Origin: Pseudomonadota bacterium
GTDB taxonomy: Bacteria > Myxococcota_A > UBA796 > UBA9615
NCBI GenBank assembly: GCA_024229515.1
Contig: JAAESI010000093.1
Coordinates: 1 to 64,000 of the forward strand
Reading direction: 5' to 3'
DNA: 64,000 nt
Position numbers and translations under genes: made by a program. Below, piece after piece: positions 51,420-57,713 of this stretch (positions are counted from its first letter, which is position 1; each line of letters starts with the position of its first letter). The notes beneath the pieces are model-generated. The model had not been told where the DNA came from. It saw only the letters and a list, made by a program, of their open reading frames with translations, and did not search any database.

Positions 51420-53017
51420 CGCAGGACGGTGACTCGGTAGGCGCCCCCGAGGGAGCCGTCACCCTTCCCGAAGGGATGCTCAGCCACGGCGATGCGGCCG
51501 TCGGCCGTGCCGGTGGGGCGGAAGAAGGTCGGCCCCTCGGTGCCGCAGTGGGCGAGCTTGCGCCCCGTGGCGAGGTCGAAGGGGAGCGCGCCGTACTGGT
51601 CCTGGCGGGCATCGGAGCTGCGGCCGCGGGTGCCGGCGATCGCGACGTCGCCGATGTGGACGAGGCCGTTAAGGTTGGGCGCGCCGGTCCACGTCCAGCG
51701 CAGCGCCTGGTCCTCGAGTCCGTAGGCGAACACCGCGTTGGCCTTGGGGTGGGGGGAGGACGGCCTCGCCTCGGGACTGGCGGAGCCGTAGGGGATGTTG
51801 GTCCCCGAGGTCATCACCAGCACCTGGCCGTCGTGCATCCAGCCGTGGCCGATGGACGCGCTGATGGGAACGGAGCCAGCCATTACGGGGGTGGAGACCT
51901 CGATGAGCCAGGGGGCCGCGTCGCCCCGAAGGGGGAAGCCGAAGAGGCGGCCGTCGGACAGGCCGACGATGCCGACGTCGGCGCCCGCGTCCACGTCGAT
52001 GGCCTCCCATACGAAGGTCTGGGTGAAGTGGGGGGCCAGCGGCGGGGGCACGAAGGAGGCGACGGGGGACAGATCGGCGAGGGTGACCACCTGCACGCCC
52101 CCGACGGGCAGCCCGAGGGGCGGATCCCCGGCCGCGGATCGGCCCACGGCGACGATGGCGAGGCCCCCTTCGGGGTCGGCGCGGAGGGTGTTGAAGGTGA
52201 CCTCGGCGGCGCCGATGGTGGGCCACGTCGCCGCGACGCTGCCGTTGGGATCGACCCGCAGGAGGCGGGCCTGGTTGCGGCGGGTGCCGTCGGGATCGTT
52301 CCAGCCGTGGTTGGCCCCCACCAGCAGCGAGCCGTCGGGCAGGACTACGAGCTCGTACGCGGCGGGGAGGGTGTAGACGCCGTAGATGTCCTCGCCGTCG
52401 GGCGCGGGAGAGGAGCCGACGTGGTCGGCCAGGCGGAGCGACCAGCGTGGCTCCAGCGTGGTCGGATCCATCGCGTGCACGTAGGCGTCGGGGGACTGCT
52501 CGCCGGTGTACAGCGTGGCTCCGTCGGGCGACCACGCGACCTGCTTGACCATCGTCTCGGCGAGGCGGGTGCGCGCCTGGATGGCTCCGGTCCAGGCGTC
52601 GAGGACGAGCACTTCGCCGCGGTAGCTGCCGACCGCGAGGCGGGTCCCGTCGGGGGAGAACGCGAGGGAGGTGTCGGGGCTCGTTCCGCCCATGGCGACG
52701 AGCCGGCTGACGTCCCCGAGATCCACCGAGAAGAGGGGCACGCACTCCGGCGTCTGGGGTGCGATGGCGCCCCGGAGCTCGGTGCCGGGGGTCCACTCCG
52801 CCGCTTCGAAGGTGCCGTCGACGACGACGCCGTCGCGGACGAACACCACCTCCGAGGGCGCCGCGATCGGCGCCGGCGCCGGGCTCCCGCAGGCGGCGAG
52901 CAGGCCGAGGGCGAGCAGTCCAGCTTGTGCATTGTGCAGGGTCTGACCCCGCGACTTTGGGCGGGACCTCGCAAGGGGGTCAGACCCTGCGAGGTTGCGT
53001 TCTTGCGAGGTTCTCAT
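51416..53017 (-). CDS. Lipoprotein with WD40/PQQ-type propeller, second propeller of the B12 operon
   Basis: 533 residues. The ATG at 53017 overlaps the previous TGA (ATGA). The first 25 residues are an unusual basic leader encoded by a palindromic repeat (52936-52990); a lipobox follows at ALGLLAAC. The mature protein has propeller blades: FSPDGTRLAVGSYRGEVLVLDAWTGAI, WSPDGATLYTGEQSPDAYVHAMD, VLPDGSLLVGANHGWND, GLSDGRLFGFPL, DVAIAGTRGR and TVLR at the end. With the next gene it makes two propeller lipoproteins coupled to BtuB. Ligand unknown; cobamide capture is the contextual suggestion. Confidence 0.75.
   Translation of the reverse strand: MRTSQERNLAGSDPLARSRPKSRGQTLHNAQAGLLALGLLAACGSPAPAPIAAPSEVVFVRDGVVVDGTFEAAEWTPGTELRGAIAPQTPECVPLFSVDLGDVSRLVAMGGTSPDTSLAFSPDGTRLAVGSYRGEVLVLDAWTGAIQARTRLAETMVKQVAWSPDGATLYTGEQSPDAYVHAMDPTTLEPRWSLRLADHVGSSPAPDGEDIYGVYTLPAAYELVVLPDGSLLVGANHGWNDPDGTRRNQARLLRVDPNGSVAATWPTIGAAEVTFNTLRADPEGGLAIVAVGRSAAGDPPLGLPVGGVQVVTLADLSPVASFVPPPLAPHFTQTFVWEAIDVDAGADVGIVGLSDGRLFGFPLRGDAAPWLIEVSTPVMAGSVPISASIGHGWMHDGQVLVMTSGTNIPYGSASPEARPSSPHPKANAVFAYGLEDQALRWTWTGAPNLNGLVHIGDVAIAGTRGRSSDARQDQYGALPFDLATGRKLAHCGTEGPTFFRPTGTADGRIAVAEHPFGKGDGSLGGAYRVTVLR
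52936..52990. repeat. Paired palindrome GGGTCTGACCCC type inside the lipoprotein gene
   Basis: Perfect 15-bp arms GCAGGGTCTGACCCC (52936-52950) and GGGGTCAGACCCTGC (52976-52990) flank 25 nt. The core also occurs at 22079-22092. The repeat falls entirely within codons 10-28 of the gene at 51416-53017, adding a basic leader before the signal peptide. Confidence 0.7.
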
Positions 53018-54087
53018 TCGAGGAACGCTGCGGCGGTGGGGGGGAGGGTGAACGTGAGCCAGTCCGATTGCGGGGGGAGGGTGCAGGTGGCGGGGTCGAT
53101 CACGGCGATGCCGGAGGGGAGGGTGGTGTCGGTGTAGGGCGGCAGGAGGAAGGCCCAGACGTCACCGGTGGGGGCGGGGCGGAAGCTCCAGACGTTGTGG
53201 GCGAGATCGTCGTCGGCGACGCCGCCATCCAGGCAGCGGACCTCGAACCGCTCGGGGTCCTCGCCGTAGTGCCAGACGCCGTACACGAGGCCGTCGGGGC
53301 TGGCGCCGATGCCGGTGATGTCGCCGCCCAGGTCGGCCTCGTCCAGCAGCGGCTCGGGGTCGTAGCCGTCGGTGCGGTCGAAGCGGCGGAGGAAGCCATC
53401 GTCGGCGAAGTAGCGGCCTTCGAGCACCAGCCATCCGTCGCTGTCGGGGTCGGCGAACGGGACCGGGCTGGGTCCGACGATGTGCTCGGCGGTGACGGTC
53501 TCGCTGGCGCAGTCGATATCGAGGATGCGTCCGTCGGGGCCGGGGGCGAGGTTGGTGAAGTCGTACCGCTGCAGGGGGATCGCGATCGTGGCGTCGTCGA
53601 CCATCAAGCCCGAGGCCGGCTCGGCGCGGCCGTCGCCCCCCGGCTCGGCGTAGGGGGCCACGTCGATGCTGCCGACCTCGGCCCCCGTGGAGGCGTCGTA
53701 GATCCCGATGACGCTGGCGTCGTACCGGGGGAGGAAGAGCTTGTCGGCGCACAGCAGGGGCCGCTGGGGGTTGTCCGGCACCGCGAACTCCAGTGCGGGG
53801 GCGACGGTGAGGTCTCCGTCATCGAACCGCTGAACGGTGCCGCCGCTCCGGTCGACCACGTACAGGTCGCCCTCGATCACTTCGACGATGACGTCCCCCG
53901 AAGCGATGGCGAGCAGGGCGTCGGTGACCTCGCCGGTCTCCAGGTCCACCGCCGCCAGCAACGTGTCGGTGTAGTCGGTCGTCGCCACGATGGCGCGCGG
54001 CCCCTCCAGCACCGGGGGGAGCGAGTCGTCGTCGTCGCCCGACGGACAGCCCGCCAGCAGGATCGTCAGAATCGGTAGCCACTTCAT
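53014..54087 (-). CDS. BtuG-like beta-propeller lipoprotein next to BtuB
   Basis: 357 residues. Lipobox LLAGC, then an acidic tether (PSGDDDDSL), then a YncE-like seven-bladed-type propeller: IVATTDYTDTLLAAVDLETGEV, DLYVVDRSGGTVQRFDDGDL, KLFLPRYDASVIGIYDASTGAEVG, GLVYGVWHYGEDPERFEVRC, GIAVIDPATCTL. In Bacteroides, BtuG is a surface propeller lipoprotein that sits on BtuB and captures cobalamin. The same order (BtuB then propeller lipoprotein) with the riboswitch upstream suggests an analogous part. The acidic residues after the lipid Cys resemble the Bacteroidota surface-export signal. ATGA overlaps both sides. Confidence 0.72.
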   Translation of the reverse strand: MKWLPILTILLAGCPSGDDDDSLPPVLEGPRAIVATTDYTDTLLAAVDLETGEVTDALLAIASGDVIVEVIEGDLYVVDRSGGTVQRFDDGDLTVAPALEFAVPDNPQRPLLCADKLFLPRYDASVIGIYDASTGAEVGSIDVAPYAEPGGDGRAEPASGLMVDDATIAIPLQRYDFTNLAPGPDGRILDIDCASETVTAEHIVGPSPVPFADPDSDGWLVLEGRYFADDGFLRRFDRTDGYDPEPLLDEADLGGDITGIGASPDGLVYGVWHYGEDPERFEVRCLDGGVADDDLAHNVWSFRPAPTGDVWAFLLPPYTDTTLPSGIAVIDPATCTLPPQSDWLTFTLPPTAAAFLE

Positions 54088-56219
54088 CGTTCAGCACTCC
54101 ATCCCAGGGTCACCATCACCGACCGCCCCGCCACCGGGTTCCCCCGGAAGTCCTCCACCGGGATGACCACGAGGTCGTCCGGGTGCAGGGGGTCGCGGGG
54201 CCGCTCGAACGAGATCGAGTCGCCCAGGTTGTTCAGCTCCACCGCCAGCCACGGCCAGCCCGGCTCGGGCTGCCCCCGCGCGTACAGCGAGTGGATCGCG
54301 CGCGGCGCCTGCTCGAACAGGTTCAGCCGGCTGTCGTAGGTCGCGTCCGTGTAGTTGAGCCGCCACTGCACCCGCACCCAGGAGCGGATCGCCACGCCTA
54401 GCGAGGCGTCGATCTCCCACGTCGGCGTGTAGGGCAGCTCGTTGCCCACGTGGGCGGCGCTGCCGTCGGTGATGGTCGAGTCCGCGTAGGTCACGGCGAG
54501 GGCGCCGGTGATCAGGTGGAACGCCTCAAAGGAGCCGGCCGCCTCGAAGCCGTGGACCGTCGAGCCGTCGAAGTTCGTCGGCCGGGAGATGCCCAGCCCG
54601 TTGGGCACGAACACGATCCGGTCCATGGCGTCCGACCGGTAGTAGCCGGCCTCCAGCGCCCCCGCGAAGCAGCGATGCGGCCGTCCCGCGACGCGCACCG
54701 ACGCGTCGAAGGTGTTGGCCGTCTCGGGCCGCAGCTCGGGGTTGCCGACGACCCCCCCGCGGTCGCCGAACAGCTCTTTGAAGTACGGCGGCCGGTAGGC
54801 GTGGGCGGCGGAGGCGCGCACCGTCAGCCAGGGGAGCGGTCGCACCGCCACGGCGACGCCTCCGGTGGGCTCGGCGGCGAACTCGGAGCCGTCTCCGGCG
54901 AGGGCGAGGTCGCTCAGCGGCACCGGCCCCAGGAGGCGGTTGTCCAGCAGGTGCACGCCCCCGGAAGCGACGACCGAGATGCGTTCGTCGAGCAGGCGCA
55001 GGTCCCCCGTGGCGGTCAGCGACGTGGCGAGCCGGACGCGCAGCGGATCGTCCTGGGCCGAGGACTCCAGCTGCCGGCTCTGGAACAGGTCGACCGCCGT
55101 GCTCGCGTCTCCCTGGAGCGCGATCCAGTCGGCCGCCTGCCAGCGCGCCCGGAACGAGCCGAGGGGCTGGTGCAGGGTCGTCCGCTGGTCCGGGGAGGCC
55201 AGCCCCAGTTCATTGGCGGGATCGACGAACGTCGCCTCGTCGAAGCGCCACGACAAGCCTGCCCGGAGCGCCAGTCGGGGGTGGGCGCGGAGGTCGATCG
55301 CGCCGTCCAGCAGGTTGCTCCAGGTCGTCAGCCGCGACGCCGTGGTGACGTCGGTGTGGAGCCCCGGGACCCCGCCGTCGGCGTGGCCGAACCGCTCCGT
55401 GAGGGTCAGCCGGATCGGGCCGGAGACCAGCCGCCCGCGACCGCTGAGGTCGACGCGGTCGTGGTGGTTGTTGCGCCGCTCCAGGACCTGGTCGTCGTCG
55501 CGCACGGTCTCGGTGGCGCCGTCGTCGAAATAGCGGAAGTTCCCCCCCGTGCCCGCGTAGGCGACGTCCAGCCGCAGGTCCCCGAGGGCGCCCCCGCCCA
55601 GATCCCCGCCGACGCCGATCCCCCCGGCCGCCCGGCGGGTCGTCCACGAGCCGAACCCGGCTTCGAACCGAGGGGGAGCGGCCGTGCCCGGCCTGGAGGT
55701 GAGCTCCACCCGGCCTCCGATGGCGGAGCCGCCGGCGACGAAGCCGCGGTGGATCTGCACGGTGTCGAACGAGCTCAGTGGCAGCGTCGACAGGTCCACC
55801 GACGAGCCGCCGTGGGGGTTCAGGGAGACGCCGTCCACGACGACCTCGACCTGCCGCGCGGTGGAGCCTCGGACGGTGACGTAGGCCGGGTCGCCGGGCC
55901 CCCCGAAGCGTCGGACGTGGAGGCCGGCCACGTCCTCGAGCACGTCGGCGACGGACGCCGAGGGGGCGACCGACTCGTCGACTTCGACGGTGACCACCGA
56001 GTAGGGGCTGGCGAGGGCTTCAGCGGCCGGATCGGGGGTCCGATCCGCCTCGACCTCGGTGGTCTCGGTGACCTCGGGCGTGCCCTCGTCCTCGTCGCTG
56101 TCCTCGTCGTCGTCCGCCCACGCGGGAACGCCGACGTAAAGCGTCGCCACGATCATGGTCGTCCCAGCGAATCGGGCCCACGGCAGGCCGCTGGGACGCT
56201 GTGGGTGCCCTCCGCACAT
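54084..56219 (-). CDS. btuB: TonB-dependent receptor, BtuB-like (cobalamin uptake)
   Basis: 711 residues. Signal sequence (WARFAGTTMIVATLYVGVPAWA) with an acidic spacer; an internal ATG at 56156 gives a shorter signal. Plug domain: ASVADVLEDVAGLHVRRFGGPGDPAYVTVRGSTARQVEVVVDGVSLNPHGG (plug motif), LPLSSFDTVQIHRG, SAIGGRVELTSRPG. A 22-strand barrel follows to the end (FKELFGDRGGVVGNPELRPETANTFDASV; YDSRLNLFEQAPRAIHSLYARGQPEP). It imports vitamin B12 across the outer membrane with TonB energy. A cobalamin riboswitch directly precedes it. First gene of a seven-gene coupled operon. Confidence 0.85.
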   Translation of the reverse strand: MCGGHPQRPSGLPWARFAGTTMIVATLYVGVPAWADDDEDSDEDEGTPEVTETTEVEADRTPDPAAEALASPYSVVTVEVDESVAPSASVADVLEDVAGLHVRRFGGPGDPAYVTVRGSTARQVEVVVDGVSLNPHGGSSVDLSTLPLSSFDTVQIHRGFVAGGSAIGGRVELTSRPGTAAPPRFEAGFGSWTTRRAAGGIGVGGDLGGGALGDLRLDVAYAGTGGNFRYFDDGATETVRDDDQVLERRNNHHDRVDLSGRGRLVSGPIRLTLTERFGHADGGVPGLHTDVTTASRLTTWSNLLDGAIDLRAHPRLALRAGLSWRFDEATFVDPANELGLASPDQRTTLHQPLGSFRARWQAADWIALQGDASTAVDLFQSRQLESSAQDDPLRVRLATSLTATGDLRLLDERISVVASGGVHLLDNRLLGPVPLSDLALAGDGSEFAAEPTGGVAVAVRPLPWLTVRASAAHAYRPPYFKELFGDRGGVVGNPELRPETANTFDASVRVAGRPHRCFAGALEAGYYRSDAMDRIVFVPNGLGISRPTNFDGSTVHGFEAAGSFEAFHLITGALAVTYADSTITDGSAAHVGNELPYTPTWEIDASLGVAIRSWVRVQWRLNYTDATYDSRLNLFEQAPRAIHSLYARGQPEPGWPWLAVELNNLGDSISFERPRDPLHPDDLVVIPVEDFRGNPVAGRSVMVTLGWSAER

Positions 56220-56224
56220 CAGCG

Positions 56225-56400
56225 CCTCGTGATCCCGGGACCGGTCGGTCTCCTGGCTCCCGGGTCCAGCGGTCTTCCGCGCCTTCCCAGAGCCCATGCT
56301 CCAGTGGCCGATGCGGAGGACCTTCCCGGTCACAGTGGCGGGGGCCGCGACGGGTTTTCACCGTCTTCCCAGCTCGCGCGGCCTGCGCGAGCACCCGTCC
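56225..56400 (-). promoter_or_regulatory. Cobalamin (AdoCbl-type) riboswitch
   Basis: On the minus strand: GGTGCTCGCG, then GGGAAGACGGTGAAAACCC, GCGGCCCCCGCCACTGTGAC, then GGCCACTGGAGC, CTGGGAAGGCGCGGAAGACC and the B12 box AGCCAGGAGACCGACC (56243-56258), an exact match to the AGYCAGGAGACCKRCC consensus. It ends a few nt before the btuB start, where a regulatory hairpin with the B12 box can hide the start region. A TACAAA -10-like element lies upstream (56417-56422). Confidence 0.9.
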
Positions 56401-56509
56401 CGTTCGGATCGAGGGGTTTGTAGCACGGGGGATCGCGAGCACACGGACGATCTCGGGGGGACGAGGGGTTCCAGACCCCGGAGGACCCATGCCCACGACC
56501 CCACCCCGC

Positions 56510-56567
56510 GGCGTTGTTGCATGGCGTTGTTGCATGGCGTTGGTGCATGGCTCGGCTTCTTGACCTG
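56510..56567 (+). repeat. Tandem 13-mers plus copy B of the dispersed repeat
   Basis: GGCGTTGTTGCAT occurs at 56510-56522 and 56523-56535, then GGCGTTGGTGCAT at 56536-56548, then GGCTCGGCTTCTTGACCTG. The last 32 nt match copy A (107-138) at 31 of 32. An inverted partial copy lies at 56680-56697 (17 of 18 to the copy at 121-138), giving an inverted pair around the truncated IS gene. No gene is visible in 56401-56679. Confidence 0.7.
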
Positions 56568-56679
56568 CCGCTCCTCCGAGTCCCACGATTCCATCGAATG
56601 ACCTACCTCGGGATGCCGGAGTCGGTGGCGATCAGCGCCTGACCAGCAGCCTCGCTCAAGGCCGTTCTTGCCATCGCTC

Positions 56680-56867
56680 GAGCCATGCAGCAACGCCGCG
56701 AGACGTCGCCGCTGGGCGTCGGTCAAGCGCAGGCGTCGGCTCCCGAGCTGCTCTCGAAGCACCCGGATTTCCTCCAGCAGGTACTCGACCGCGAACTGCT
56801 GCTGGCGAGTGAGCCAGCCGGAGACCACCAGAACCACGAACTGAAGCGCAAACGGAACCTGGGACAT
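56680..56867 (-). pseudogene. N-terminal remnant of an IS transposase (integrase-core type)
   Basis: About 60 codons from ATG 56867: FALQFVVLVVSGWLTRQQQFAVEYLLEEIRVLREQLGSRRLRLTDAQRRRLA. This is the characteristic start of IS481/IS3-like integrase-core transposases (HQ..V.YL.EE.RVLREQLG..RLRLTD.QRRRLA). Right after RRRLA the sequence enters LLHGS, encoded by the 13-mer/dispersed repeat, and no catalytic DDE region follows. The remaining transposase has been lost. Confidence 0.7.
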
Positions 56868-56898
56868 CAGAAGTTCGTCGCCGTTTGGCCACGAATCG

Positions 56899-57066
56899 CT
56901 AACTCGACGTGCGCTCCTGATCGATGGACGGAACTCCCGGCTGAATATTCGGACAGGACGGGATCGGTGCGCCCGAGCTGCCTACGACGGGCGCCGGCCC
57001 CGAGGGTTCGACGGGCGGCGTGCAACCCGCCGCGATGGCGACGAGTCCGAGAATCCAACGGCGCAT
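56899..57066 (-). CDS. Small lipoprotein (55 residues)
   Basis: Too short for most gene finders but well supported: Shine-Dalgarno CGGAGGAGCAGG directly before the ATG at 57066, a GATAAT element about 24 nt upstream (57091-57096 minus strand), and an N-terminus MRRWILGLVAIAAGC with lipobox AAGC. The mature part is Pro/Ser rich with one more Cys (IPSCPNIQPGVPS). It ends TSS at a TAG. Function unknown. The hydroxylase gene ends 62 nt upstream. Confidence 0.6.
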   Translation of the reverse strand: MRRWILGLVAIAAGCTPPVEPSGPAPVVGSSGAPIPSCPNIQPGVPSIDQERTSS

Positions 57067-57128
57067 CCTGCTCCTCCGAGAGGAGCTTTGATTATCGGGG
57101 ATCGCGCGCGCGGTTGCTCATCGCACGA

Positions 57129-57677
57129 TCATGTGCGTCGGCGGACCTTCAGCGTGTAGTCGATCTCCGCCCCGGGACGGAGCACGCCCGCCTCCCGGTC
57201 CACCATCCAGACAGGCGCGCGCCTGGCCGGCACGGCGACCTGGTCGATCCGGGCGCGGGTCCTGAAGACGATGTCCCAGACGGGGCTCGTCACGCCGTGG
57301 TTGACCCGGGCGTCGCCGAAGTGGTGGAAGAAGTGGTGCCGCCGGATGAGCCGCCCGTACCAGCCGCGCGCGGCGTGGGTGTGGAGGCGGCGGTGCACGA
57401 CCTCGTAGTGGACGTACGCGGCGGTGAAGGCGGCGGCGAACGTCAGCCCCAGCAAGGGGCCCGCGATCAGCGAACCCGCGAGGGCGAGGCCCAGCACGGG
57501 GCCGGCGGCCATGACCACCTTCTTGCCGGTGGGCGTGAAGTAGTCACGGGCGTGGTGGGTGAGGTGCTCCGTCTTGAACGTCGACGTCCCCGTGGCCGCG
57601 TGCCCCCGGAACCGGTGGAGCACGTACTCCATGAAGCTCCAGGCGAGCGCTCCCAACACTGCGGCGACGACGATCAT
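57129..57677 (-). CDS. Fatty acid hydroxylase/sterol desaturase superfamily membrane protein
   Basis: 182 residues. Two or three TM segments and the di-iron His boxes: EYVLHRF (HRF), EHLTHHARDY (HxxHH), VHYEVVHRRLHTHAAR (HRRLH) and RRHHFFHHF (HHxxHH). This is the eight-His pattern of the hydroxylase/desaturase superfamily, which oxidises lipid carbons in the membrane. Its start is fixed by a TACTAT element 6 nt before the ATG and a TTGACA -35 upstream. Possible role: hydroxy-lipid or carotenoid (CrtZ-like) modification. Confidence 0.8.
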   Translation of the reverse strand: MIVVAAVLGALAWSFMEYVLHRFRGHAATGTSTFKTEHLTHHARDYFTPTGKKVVMAAGPVLGLALAGSLIAGPLLGLTFAAAFTAAYVHYEVVHRRLHTHAARGWYGRLIRRHHFFHHFGDARVNHGVTSPVWDIVFRTRARIDQVAVPARRAPVWMVDREAGVLRPGAEIDYTLKVRRRT

Positions 57678-57683
57678 GAGTCG

Positions 57684-57713
57684 ATAGTAAAGGCGCTTGA
57701 CTATATGTCAAGC
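57684..57713 (-). promoter_or_regulatory. Consensus promoter overlapped by a GCTTGAC palindrome
   Basis: Minus strand: TTGACA (57706-57711), 16-nt spacer, TACTAT (57684-57689), 6 nt, ATG 57677. A perfect inverted repeat GCTTGAC-N5-GTCAAGC (57695-57713) covers the -35 and the kinase stop codon, as expected for a repressor operator. It is one of the few sites in the window with a consensus -35. Confidence 0.65.

Noticed and set aside
56201..56563. Plus-strand open frames over the riboswitch and 13-mer repeats
   Set aside because: They overlap a structured RNA element and tandem repeats on the other strand and show no protein features.
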